Shown here: one piece after another, positions 10,404 through 20,324 of the stretch
How positions within the stretch are numbered: the stretch's first letter is position 1
How the letters are laid out: every line of letters starts with the position of its first letter
Source of the DNA: Glomus cerebriforme
Taxonomy: Eukaryota > Glomeromycota > Glomeromycetes > Glomerales > Glomeraceae
Direction of reading: 5' to 3'
NCBI GenBank assembly: GCA_003550305.1
Contig: QKYT01000214.1
Coordinates: 31,223-57,608 of the forward strand
DNA length: 26,386 nt
Translations under genes and position numbers: made by a program
Notes under the pieces: model-generated
Databases searched by the model: none
What the model saw: the letters and a program-made list of their open reading frames with translations, nothing else
What the model was told of the DNA's origin: nothing

Positions 10404-11860
10404 TACAAGATTTTAAAAATGATTGCAAGATAAAATTAGGATAATAATAACTAAAAACGATAGTATTTATATATATTAAAAATATCAAGAATATGAAAAT
10501 GAGTCAAAATATTAAAAACATAAGAAATTTGCGTGATTTACTCATAATGCTTAATTTGTTGTTGCATCATTATTAATTTTATTAATTTGAAATTTTCTAT
10601 TTTTAAACATAGTTTATACTTTATATGTCATACAAAATTGATTAATTACATAATCTTTCTATTTGTTCACATGAAATTTTCTATATTTGGGAAATTTTAT
10701 GTTTTATGTAAAATTAATAATCTGTTATTTTCACAGGCATCACATCATAACTTTACTACTATCTTAATTATGATAGTTTTAAATTTCATTGAAGAACAAA
10801 ATTTTAAGGTAATACAAGGCTCTTGCATATTACTAGCCAATAATGTCTGTTTTTTAAATAATTCTAAATAAAATTACACTTAAAAATAATAGTATAATCA
10901 TTAAGTACTATTGACATCCATGCAATCGAAAATCAAAATCTCTGCAGTAACACGATGTATAAAAACATTATATTTATATTAATTTATTTTTATAATAAAA
11001 TTATCGTTGGTTACTCATTGAGACTTTTTTATTAAAAAATGACACATTTCAAAGAACGTGCTCTATAATATCAATGATAAACGTTTTTTTTTATTACAAT
11101 TGTATCGTGTAGATATGCGGATCAGTTTAAATCAATGTTAGTTGTTTTTCCTTAATATGAATATTGTAATGAATCAATTATTTTTTTAATTTTTTTAATT
11201 TTTTTAAACAATTATTTTATTTTAATTTTATTTAACTATTAGTAAAATTTTACTTTATCTTTCGTATTTTAATTTAATATCAAAAGATTTTTTAGGAATG
11301 CGGGAAGTAAAACTTTTATTTTTTTTAAAAAAAAAAGTAAAATTACTTTGGTTTTCCCTTATTCTTAATAGTATTACTAAAAATTTGTCATACCCAATTG
11401 AAACACGATAAAATGGATAATATTAGAACAATTTTCTTAGCTGTGGTGTTTATTTATATTTATAAATAAGCTGGTATTAATACCAAATGAGTATGTCCGA
11501 TAGATATGGCAATGGTCGGTCGCTAGGATCAAATTCGATCCAAATTCAGTCATTACTTTTTATTAAAAAAATTTTGTTGGTCAAAACGGTTGGCCGACTG
11601 ATAATCATGACCGGTCATAACAGGTTATGAGCTCAAAATCCTTTGGAACATTGCTAATTGGAGCATAATGACTAGGTAGTTGTTATTTATCAATTTTACA
11701 GACCATTATTTCTAGTCACAATTTCATCCGATAATGTTATGAATATTGAATATTGAATCACTTAGATAAATAAGAGTTATGGTTTTAAAAATAACGATTT
11801 TTTTTTGACCGCCAGTATCGACCAAATGACGTAATTTAGTCAAATTTATCGTTAATATTC
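10404..11860. other. AT-rich stretch upstream of Sel1 gene A
   Basis: A 94-codon open frame around 10587-10871 is low-complexity and its first part is internally duplicated (AAATTTTCTAT blocks about 85 bases apart), so I do not call it a gene. Around 11500-11640 there is a relatively GC-richer patch (GGTCGGTCGC, GGTTGGCCGACTG, GACCGGTCATAAC) with no coding signal, possibly degraded mobile DNA. Confidence 0.4.
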
Positions 11861-11861
11861 G

Positions 11862-12003
11862 CTGCGGAAATCAATGCAAGAAGGCAGAAATTGATCAACA
11901 ATATTGGCGTATTTCAAAATAAATATGTTGTGGACTTGTGGCAATAAAACAATCGTCGTACAAACTTAATTTTTAACTTTTCCCTTACTTTTTACTATTC
12001 ATA
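11862..12003 (+). promoter_or_regulatory. Conserved upstream module of Sel1 gene A (long-spacer class)
   Basis: In order: CTGCGG (11862-11867, without its inverted partner), TTGATCAACAATA (11891-11903), AATAAATATGTTGTG (11918-11932), AAACAATCGTCGTAC (11947-11961), then a pyrimidine-rich leader. The last box ends 42 bases before the ATG. The same ordered boxes precede genes C, D, E and pseudogene B. Confidence 0.65.
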
Positions 12004-12963
12004 ATGTCTGATTCATTACATATAAAATTATCTCAAATTATTCAAAATTTTGATAAAACGAAATTAATAGAAATAGAACCTACAACTAAAAATATTAATA
12101 AAAATATATTTGAAGAAGATTTAGGCATTGTAATTGATGAATTAGTTAATCTTTATTTTAAGGAGTTAAATGAAGGGAAACCAGGAAAATTAAGGAAGAA
12201 AAATGTTCTTGATTATATTAATAATCATATGATAAATTTACAAGAAATCTATAATTGGCTTTTAAATAATAAGAATGATATAAATTCTATTTACTTACTT
12301 GGATATTTTAATTATTATGGAATTGAAATAAATATTAATAAACAAAGAGCATTTGAATTATTTCAAGAAGCAGCAAATTTAGGAAATAATATAGCACTAT
12401 TTTGCCTTGCTATTATGTATATGGATGGAGAAGGTGTTGATAAAAATAGTGAAAAAGCTTTTAAATTTTCTAAAAAATTAGCAGACAAAAAATATTCAAG
12501 TGGAATGAATCTATTAGGATATTGTTATGATAATGGAATTGGAACTGATATTAATGTGCAAAAAACATTTGAACTATATCAAAAGGCGGCAGATTTAGGA
12601 AATGTACCAGGAATGAACAACTTGGGACGTTGTTATGAAAAAGGTATTGGAACTAGTGTTAATGAACAAAAAGCATTTGAATTATATCAAAAGGTGGCAG
12701 ATTTAGGGAGCTCAGATGGAATATGTAATTTAGGACGTTTTTATAATTTCGGAATAGGAATTGAACTTAATTTACAAAAAGCATTTGAATTGTATCAAAA
12801 GGCAGCAAATTTGGGGAGTGAATTCGCTCAATATAATCTTGCTTTGATGTATGAAAATGGAGAAGGAACTGAGAAAGATATAAATAAAGCGATTTATTGG
12901 TATAAAAAATCTGCTGAACAAGGGGATGAAGATGCTCAAGATAAATTAGAACTTTTAAAATGA
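12004..12963 (+). CDS. Sel1-repeat protein A, 319 aa, single exon
   Basis: Residues 1-93 are a non-repeat N-terminal segment (LSQIIQNF near 9-16, a conserved EEDL...VIDELVNLY block at 37-51, then MINLQEIYNWLLNN at 76-89). Six Sel1 repeats of about 36 residues follow (94-307) with the usual A-LG-Y-G-G-KA-Y-KAA pattern, such as LGYCYDNGIGT and KAFELYQKAADLG. Sel1 repeats form alpha-helical scaffolds for protein-protein contacts and have no catalytic residues. No signal peptide, membrane segment or kinase part is present. The ATG is chosen because MSDSLH is shared with genes C and D and directly follows the conserved leader ending TTCATA. The protein aligns with the C-terminal half of the kinase-Sel1 protein. 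AATAAA is at 12987-12992. Confidence 0.85.
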   Translation: MSDSLHIKLSQIIQNFDKTKLIEIEPTTKNINKNIFEEDLGIVIDELVNLYFKELNEGKPGKLRKKNVLDYINNHMINLQEIYNWLLNNKNDINSIYLLGYFNYYGIEININKQRAFELFQEAANLGNNIALFCLAIMYMDGEGVDKNSEKAFKFSKKLADKKYSSGMNLLGYCYDNGIGTDINVQKTFELYQKAADLGNVPGMNNLGRCYEKGIGTSVNEQKAFELYQKVADLGSSDGICNLGRFYNFGIGIELNLQKAFELYQKAANLGSEFAQYNLALMYENGEGTEKDINKAIYWYKKSAEQGDEDAQDKLELLK

Positions 12964-15757
12964 GATGAATAATTTGATTATATGGTAATAAAGTTAGATA
13001 AAAAAATCTATCATTTTTTATGAAGTATTTCTTTATTATAAAATTTATTGCAAATTTATACACGTAATTTTGACTACATGAAATGGATATATATCTAATA
13101 TGGAGTTCTTTTAATTAAAATTGTTACCAACAATAAATACAAATTTATTTATTATATTTAAAATTAAGAATATTAAATATGCAATTATTAGAAAAATTTT
13201 GCATTTCCTCATGTTTTGGCAATGATATTATGATATGGGTTTCCGATAATTATAATTTTTAAATATGCATTATGAAAAAAGAGATGTGATTTTTGAATAT
13301 TATGAAGCATCATTAAAGGAATAATAATTTTTAATCGACATTAAATCAATCTCACGTAATCCAATATTCTCAAATACTATGAATATTCGAACTTATGATA
13401 ATAAATATTCAAATAAATGGGAAGATGTTCATATGTCCGTATTATTGTAAAAATTATGATCATTTTTTTTCGCTTTAAAATCCTTTAATAATGATTTTAT
13501 ATTTAATTACAAAAATAAAAGTAAAAAATTTTTTTTGAATAATAATTGTCATGTTCGTATGACACCATGATTCATTTCATACAAACAAAATTAGTCATAT
13601 TATTAGTTTGTTAATTTATTATGATTCACATGAAACTATAAACACAAACTTTGAGTCAACATGCACATGTGCGTAAAAAATACTGTATGAACTATGACTC
13701 GTGATATATAAATAATAAATTATATGTTGTTGCAGGGCGTGCTTGATAATCACATCAGATCATTAAGATCATTAAGAAAGCCGAACGTGCAATAATAATA
13801 AGCATTTTAGTTTTATTTATAGTATAAAATTTATAATATAATTAAAAATCGAAAATACTCTAAATACTCTTCAACCTCTTTATCACGGTAACCATATTAC
13901 TAGGATAGAAGTATAACTATTAAAAAAATTCATAATTAGATAAAGGATTATGTGGATTATGTGCAATCATAAATCTGAAAAATCAAGATGTATTTGATTT
14001 AGTTCATTAATGAAAATCTAAAGTTTTATAACTAGAATATATATTTTTCGAGAAACTTCATCCCTTTATAATCATTAATTAATTATAAAAAGCTGTTAAG
14101 TTATAAAGAAAACATAATTCCAATAAAATACCATTACTAAATTTAAATATGTTCTTACAAATTCAAGATCTTGCTTAAATTTATATTTTACTTTTTGTTT
14201 TTATTTACTTCAAGGCAAAAAATTTACAATGTATAAAAGTATGTATTCATTTATCAATTCAGGTTATATTTAACTTTAGAAAGGTCTCTATTTAATACAA
14301 TGCGAATTAATTTATATTGAATATTAGTCGGTACTATTAAAAAAATATCGATGGACTAATCATATATCATAACTAAAAATTATTAATAAAATATCAGCAA
14401 ATAAATACTGAAAAGTCCGGAGCTCAACTAAATTGCAAGGACTAGGATTATAAGGTTTAGTTAAAATCGGATTTAGTAAGATTTTAATATGGAGAACTGG
14501 TATTTATTATTAAGGTAAAACTTAAAGAATATGAAATTAAGCTTGAGCATGAAAATTTAAAGCTTCTAAAATTAAAATTGGAGCTTAATATTTAATAAAG
14601 TTCTTACAATTTTTATTTTATCTATTGCATTATTGGGTCTGTATGAAAGTTTTATTTTATTATATTGTTAAGTTCGATGAAAGGCTATCCAATCTAAAAA
14701 GTTATTTTTGTAATTTTTTCGAAGCTTTAATAATATTTAATAATGGAATATCATAAATTATTTAAATTGGGTAAAATGTTACATGATTTTTTGCTTGTAA
14801 CATTTAGAACTTTTCAATTTTATATTAAGTTTGGAGATTTAGGATCATGGAGAAATATTTACATTTAGTGTTGTTTATTGATTTCCATAATAATATTACA
14901 GGAAATTATCTTTAATATATCAGAATGAATTAAACATTTGATATCAATTACAGTACATAGAAAATTAGTTTTATTTTTTTTGCAACGTAAAAAAAATCAA
15001 AACATCCTTTTCATACTTGCAAAAATCCTGTCAGAATTTTCGAGTTGATTTATTTCCTTTCTAACAAAATTAAAAGATAAACACTAGTTTATTAAACGTC
15101 ACTTCTTATTTCATATAGATTTTTACGATAAAGGTATAGCAAGCTGGAATATTCCTATACATTAATTATTAATATTCTTACTTTACATATTCAATTTTAC
15201 AAAAGAATGATACAAATCTATACAAATAACGTGATGCGTAAAATTATTACATATTGCATCTAATAGTCAATGCATAGTAATTTTATCCTTCTTTTATAAT
15301 CCTATTATTAAACTATCTCTATATTTTAGAAATTTGAGTTGATTTACTTCTTCTCTCATAGATAATTATTATATACAGTAACTAGAGGATTCTGATGTGC
15401 GGCGACTTCATTGCCGCCAGCAGTCATGATTTAATAATTATTATTAAATAATTCATACAAATCTTACCGATTGGTCATAACATGTCAACTCGCAGTATTT
15501 GAGCTGAATTCTCCACCTCATCTTAAGGATGAATCTAAAAGAAAGAAAAGAATAATATGTTAATAAATAAAATTAATTTATAATTAATTAAATAAAATAA
15601 TCAAATTTTTAAAAAATACCTCAATTTGCTACAGCACGGCACAAAAAATTCACCAGCACTAGCTTATTTTCTTGAAATTGATCATGGATTGTCTGTATTG
15701 ATCAGCAACTACCGATTTTGACAAATATCATAGCTGTGGAAGTAAGGAAGTGTAAAA
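12964..15757. other. Intergenic region between Sel1 gene A and pseudogene B
   Basis: AATAAAGTTAGA at 12987-12998 recurs 3' of B and C and is a likely poly(A) signal. The segment 14735-14910 resembles 18885-19070 between C and D (both end in ATTACAGGAAATT), so this spacer shares ancestry with the array. At 14535-14590 a frame reads KLEHENLKLLKLKLEL, a possible coiled-coil gene remnant. A TTGAGTTGATTTA-type motif occurs near 15045 and 15335. GCGGC-GACTTCATT-GCCGC at 15399-15417 forms a small hairpin. No gene can be called. Confidence 0.45.
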
Positions 15758-15837
15758 TTAATCTGCAATATGCAAATACTATAAATATATTGTGTTAATA
15801 AACAATTGTCGCACACTCTTCCTTACTTTTATTTATA
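15758..15837 (+). promoter_or_regulatory. Conserved upstream module of pseudogene B (short-spacer class)
   Basis: TTAATCTGCAATA (15758-15770), TATAAATATATTGTG (15780-15794) and AAACAATTGTCGCAC (15800-15814) keep the order seen at the other copies. The last box ends 23 bases from the ATG, as at gene E and unlike A, C and D. TATAAATA could serve as a TATA box. Confidence 0.6.
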
Positions 15838-16609
15838 ATGTTATATGTAGAATTATATAAAATGCATTTAAAAGAGATAGAACCTATGAATTAATTAATT
15901 TTTATATTAAAGATTTAAATGAAGGAAAACCAGAAGAATTAAGAAAATAACATGTTCTTGATAATATTAATAATAAAATGATAAATTTACAAGAAATCTA
16001 TTTTTGGCTATTAAATAATCAAAATGATTCAAATTCTAATTATTTACTTGGATATTTTAATTATCATGGAATTGAAATTAATATTAATAAGCAAAAAGCG
16101 CTTAAATTTTATCATAATGCAGCAAATTTAGGAAATAATGTAGCATTATATTATCTTGCTAATATGTATTCGGATGGGAAAGGTGTTGATAAAAATAATG
16201 AAAAAGTTTTTGAATTTTCTAAAAAACTAGCAGATAAAAAATATTCAAGTGAAATATATCTATTAGGGTGGTGTTATAAAATGAAATCGGAACTGTTATT
16301 AATGAACAAAAGGCATTTGAATTATATCAAAAAGCGGCAGATTTAGGAAACTTACATGGAATGGATATATTGGGTAATTGTTATGAAGTTGGAGTTGAAA
16401 CTGTTGTTAATGAACAAAAGGCATTTGAATTATATCAAAAAGCAGCAAATTTGGGAAATAATATCACTCAATATAGTCTTGCAAATATGTATGAATATGG
16501 AAGTGGAATTAATGAAGATACAAATAAAGTGATTTATTGGTATAAAAAAGCTGCTGAACAAGGAGATGAAGATGCATAAAATAAATTAAACAATTTTTTA
16601 AATGAATGA
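15838..16609 (+). pseudogene. Broken Sel1-repeat gene B
   Basis: The ATG and first residues (VELYK, then KEIEP) match gene E, including the same seven-residue deletion relative to A, C and D. A deletion of about 55 bases near 15886 then shifts the frame. CAA has become TAA at 15948-15950. One base is missing near 16277 relative to gene C. A second CAA to TAA change is at 16577-16579, after which the original frame would continue to TGA at 16607-16609. Two open fragments (15978-16346 and 16361-16579) retain Sel1 repeats but are not credible genes on their own. The 5' part is E-like and the 3' part plus flank C-like, so it is probably a recombinant that later decayed. Confidence 0.85.
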
Positions 16610-17343
16610 ATTACTGTATATATATTATATTAAATTGAATTGTTCATATTATTATGTTTTAACTTGAATATCTTTATATAATAAAGTTAGATTTGTAAAA
16701 ATAATAGATAAATCTTGGATTTCTCTATCTAGTTTGTTTTCTAGTATTAAAAATAAATTTTTATTTGGTAAAAAGGTAAAAGAAAGAATTTGTAATAGTC
16801 TAAACATAATAGTTCCCTTAAGATTTGCATTTTAAATTTTTCAATACAATTATCTTCATTATTGCTATTGCAAGGAGTTCAGTGAAAGGCTATTTATTCA
16901 ACTGAATCATCTGTAAATTTATAAATGAAGTTACATATTTGTAATTTTGAATATTGGTATGTTTGTATGTAAAATTGTATTTTAATTTTAAAAAATACTT
17001 TATTAAATGTAATATTTTTCAAAAAATTGATGTTTGTATTATCTGTACCTCAGATAATAAATTTACTTATAAAATTAATTATCTTATAATCAAAAATACA
17101 TAACTTGCAATGGCAAATTTGTTTTTAAATAGCTTTTTTTTAAAAAAATTAAAATCCAGTATACTGTATATATATCTCCTAATAATTTGGAAATTTAGAG
17201 TTGACATACCATATTTCTTCTCTCACAAAATGAATATAAAATAATCGTTATCACTGTTATTAATATAATAAAAGGTAATATGTATAGATATAGATTTTAA
17301 CAAACTTAATTTGCTAATAAGATTTCACGCTAATCTAATAAAA
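16610..17343. other. Duplicated intergenic spacer B-C
   Basis: This spacer aligns with 18554-19330 (C-D) over almost its full length. Shared landmarks are TATATATATTATATTAAATT just after the stop, AATAAAGTTAGA (AATAAA at 16680-16685), TTTTCTAGTA, AAAAAATTGATGTTTGTATT and CTCAGATAAT. Relative to C-D it lacks about 185 bases, the segment corresponding to 18884-19068. It is evidence of segmental tandem duplication of roughly 2 kb rather than gene-only copying. Confidence 0.7.
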
Positions 17344-17482
17344 CTGCGGTGACTACTGAAAGCCGCAGAATTGATCTGCAATACGGACATATTTCTATCA
17401 TGACAAATAAATATGTTGTGATGATGAAATAATTGTCGCACAAGTTTAATTTTAACTTTTTCCCTTATTTTTATTTTTCATA
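17344..17482 (+). promoter_or_regulatory. Conserved upstream module of Sel1 gene C (long-spacer class)
   Basis: CTGCGG (17344-17349) and CCGCAG (17363-17368) form a six-base-pair inverted repeat with a 13-base loop. TTGATCTGCAATA (17371-17383), AATAAATATGTTGTG (17406-17420) and AAATAATTGTCGCAC (17427-17441) follow. The last box ends 41 bases before the ATG and is followed by a T/C-rich leader ending TTCATA. Confidence 0.7.
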
Positions 17483-18553
17483 ATGTCCGATTCATTACAT
17501 GTAGAATTATCTCAAATTATTCAAAATTTTGATAAAGTGAATTTAAGAGAAGTGGAACCTATAACTAAAAATATTAATAAAAATATTTTTGAAGAAGATT
17601 TAAGCATTGTAATTGATGAATTAGTTAATCTTTATATTAAAGATTTAAATGAAGGGAAACCAGAAGAATTAAGAAAACAACATGTTCTTGATAATATTAA
17701 TAATAAAATGATAAATTTACAAGAAATCTATTTTTGGCTATTAAATAATCAAAATGATTCAAATTCTAATTATTTACTTGGATATTTTAATTATCATGGA
17801 ATTGAAATTAATATTAATAAGCAAAAAGCGCTTAAATTTTATCATAATGCAGCAAATTTAGGAAATAATGTAGCATTATATTATCTTTCTATTATGTATA
17901 TGGATGGAGGTGTTGATAAAAATAATGAAAAAGCTTTTGAATTTTCTAAAAAACTAGCAGATAAAAAATATTCAAGTGGAATATATCTATTAGGGCGGTG
18001 TTATGAAAATGGAATTGGAACTGTTGTTAATGAGCAAAAGGCATTTGAATTATATCAAAAAGCGGCAGATTTAGGAAACATACATGGAATGAATCTGTTG
18101 GGTAATTGTTATGAAAATGGAACCGGAACTGTTGTTAATAAACAAAAGGCATTTGAATTATATCAAAAAGTAGCAAATTTAGAAGATTCAGATGGAATAA
18201 TTAATTTAGGATTTTGCTATAAAGATGGAACTGGAACTGTTGTTAATGAACAAAAAGCGTTTGAATTATATCAAAAAGCGGCAGATTTAGAAAACTTATA
18301 TGGAATGAGTTTGTTGGGTGGTTGTTATGAAAATGGAGTTGGAACTGTTGTTAATAAACAAAAGGCATTTGAATTATATCAAAAAGCAGCAAATTTGGGA
18401 AATGATGTCGCTCAATATTATCTTGCTTTGATGTATGAAAATGGAGAAGGAACTGAGAAAGATATAAATAAAGCGATTTATTGGTATAATGAAGCTGCTG
18501 AACAAGGAGATGAAGATGCACAAAATAAATTAAATGATCTTTTAAATGAATGA
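17483..18553 (+). CDS. Sel1-repeat protein C, 356 aa, single exon
   Basis: This is the longest copy of the array: the shared N-terminal segment (1-93) followed by seven Sel1 repeats (94-342) and a short tail ending LLNE. Repeats three to six (about 163-306) are nearly identical at DNA level, each carrying GGAACTGTTGTTAAT followed by AAGCATTTGAATTATATCAA or a close variant. This points to recent gain of 108-base units inside the gene. In repeat two one residue is lost (MDGGVDK against MDGEGVDK in gene A). MSDSLH start and promoter match gene D. It is likely a protein-interaction scaffold with unknown partner. AATAAA lies at 18624-18629 within AATAAAGTTAGA. Confidence 0.87.
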   Translation: MSDSLHVELSQIIQNFDKVNLREVEPITKNINKNIFEEDLSIVIDELVNLYIKDLNEGKPEELRKQHVLDNINNKMINLQEIYFWLLNNQNDSNSNYLLGYFNYHGIEININKQKALKFYHNAANLGNNVALYYLSIMYMDGGVDKNNEKAFEFSKKLADKKYSSGIYLLGRCYENGIGTVVNEQKAFELYQKAADLGNIHGMNLLGNCYENGTGTVVNKQKAFELYQKVANLEDSDGIINLGFCYKDGTGTVVNEQKAFELYQKAADLENLYGMSLLGGCYENGVGTVVNKQKAFELYQKAANLGNDVAQYYLALMYENGEGTEKDINKAIYWYNEAAEQGDEDAQNKLNDLLNE

Positions 18554-19330
18554 ATTATATATATATTATATTAAATTGAATTGTTAATATTATTATTATG
18601 TTTTAACTTGAATATTTTTATATAATAAAGTTAGAGAAATCTGTGATTTATCTATTTTTTCTACAAATTTATCTTATTTGTTTTCTAGTAGTAAAAGATA
18701 AATTTTTATTTGGTAAGAAGGTTAAAGAAATGATTTGTAATGGTCTAAATATATCGGTTCTCTTAAGATATGCATTTTAATTTTTTGATACAATTATCTT
18801 CATTATTGGTATTGCAAGAAGTTCAGTTAAAGGTTATTTATTTACATACTGTATTTGTAATTTTGAATATTGATATGTTTATTTATCATTTAAAATCATG
18901 AAATTATTTAAAACTATGCAAATATAACATTGTTAACTCATTTACATTAAAAATATTGTTCCATGACATTAAAAAAAATATTTAGACAATTTTAATTCTA
19001 TTTTAAGTTCAGATAAATTTTAATACATTTATTATTTTTACTGTTGGTTTTCATGACAGCATTACAGGAAATTGTATTTTAATTTTTTAAAAAGCATTTT
19101 AATAAATTTAATATTTTTCCAAAAAATTGATGTTTGTATTTTCTGTATCTCAGATAATGAATTTACTTATAAAATTAATTGTCTTTGATTCATCTTATAT
19201 TCAATAATAACTTGCAACGGAAAATTTATTCTTAAATAGCTGCAGGCTGAAATAAATATTTTATCACTAATTATCAAAGATGACAAAACAAACTTAATTT
19301 GCTAAAAATAATTTTCAAATTTGAATAAAA
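18554..19330. other. Duplicated intergenic spacer C-D
   Basis: Homologous to the B-C spacer, with about 185 extra bases (18884-19068). That extra piece resembles 14735-14910 upstream of B, including ATTACAGGAAATT. It therefore appears ancestral and deleted from B-C rather than newly inserted. AATAAA is at 18624-18629. Confidence 0.6.
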
Positions 19331-19469
19331 CTGCGGTGACTGCTGAAAGCCGCAGCATTGATCTGCAATACTGACGTATTTCTATCATGACAAATAAATA
19401 TGTTGTGATGATGAAATAATTGTCGCACAAGCATAATTTTAACTTTTTCCCTTATTTTTACTTTTCATA
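19331..19469 (+). promoter_or_regulatory. Conserved upstream module of Sel1 gene D (long-spacer class)
   Basis: CTGCGG (19331-19336) and CCGCAG (19350-19355) form the same inverted repeat as at gene C. TTGATCTGCAATA (19358-19370), AATAAATATGTTGTG (19393-19407) and AAATAATTGTCGCAC (19414-19428) follow at the same spacings. The last box ends 41 bases before the ATG. Confidence 0.7.
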
Positions 19470-20324
19470 ATGTCCGATTCATTACATATAGAATTATCTC
19501 AAATTATTCAACATTTTGATATATTGAATTTAAAAGAAATGGAACCTACAACTAAAAATATTAATAAAAATGTATTTGAAGAAGATTTAAGCATTGTAAT
19601 TGATGAATTAGTTAATCTTTATTTCAAAGAGTTAAATGAAGGAAAATTAGAAAAAGTTAGAAAACAACATGTTCTTGATTATTTTAATAATCATATGATA
19701 AATTTACAAGAAATCTATTTATGGCTATTAAATAATCAAAATGATCCAAATTCTATTTATTTATTTGGATATTTTAATTATTATGGAATTGTAACAAATA
19801 TTAATAAACAAAAAGCACTTAAATTATATCATAAAGCAGCAAATTTAGGAAATCATACAGCATTATTTTATCTTGCTAATATGTATATGGATGGAGAAGG
19901 TGCTGATGTAAATTATAAAAAAGCTCTTGAATTTTCTGAAGAACTAGCAGGAAAAAAATGTTCAAGTGGAATAAATCTATTAGCATATTGCTACCATAAT
20001 GGAATTGGAACTGATGTTAATTTACCAAAGTCATTTGAATTATTTCAAAAATCTGCAGATTTAGGAAATGCACTTGGAATGAATAACTTGGGATGTTGTT
20101 ATGAAAGAGGAATTGGAACTGTTTTTAATATACAAAAGGCATTTGAATTGTATCAAAAGGCGGCAAGTTTGGGAAATTATTTCTCTCAATATAATCTTGC
20201 TTTGATATATGAATATGGAAATGTTCCAATTAAAAAAGATATAAATAAGGCGATTTATTGGTATAAAAAAGCTGCTGAACAAGGATATGAATCTGCTCAA
20301 AATAAATTAAACGGTTTAAATTGA
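19470..20324 (+). CDS. Sel1-repeat protein D, 284 aa, single exon
   Basis: Shared N-terminal segment (EEDLSIVIDELVNLY at about 37-51, MINLQEIYLWLLNN at 76-89), then five Sel1 repeats (94-272). It differs from A and C by SGINLLAYCYHNGIGT and KSFELFQKSADLG in the middle, features shared with gene E. It also has an insertion, GNVPIKKD, in the last repeat where the others have GEGTEKD. The start is set by MSDSLH and the adjacent leader. No signal peptide or membrane segment. A candidate poly(A) signal is at 20405-20410, and the AATAAAGTTAGA element of A, B and C is absent. Function beyond scaffold is unknown. Confidence 0.85.
   Translation: MSDSLHIELSQIIQHFDILNLKEMEPTTKNINKNVFEEDLSIVIDELVNLYFKELNEGKLEKVRKQHVLDYFNNHMINLQEIYLWLLNNQNDPNSIYLFGYFNYYGIVTNINKQKALKLYHKAANLGNHTALFYLANMYMDGEGADVNYKKALEFSEELAGKKCSSGINLLAYCYHNGIGTDVNLPKSFELFQKSADLGNALGMNNLGCCYERGIGTVFNIQKAFELYQKAASLGNYFSQYNLALIYEYGNVPIKKDINKAIYWYKKAAEQGYESAQNKLNGLN

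Noticed and set aside
10587..10871. Open frame of 94 codons
   Set aside because: Hydrophobic low-complexity composition, internally duplicated AT-rich sequence, no ATG at the frame start and no recognisable domain.
13328..13450. Short frame ending NKWEDVHMSVLL with gene-like composition
   Set aside because: Only 40 codons, with no start or splice signals and no recognised family.
16110..18420. Regularly spaced near-identical units that could suggest a CRISPR-like array
   Set aside because: The units are 108-base Sel1 coding repeats without unique spacers.
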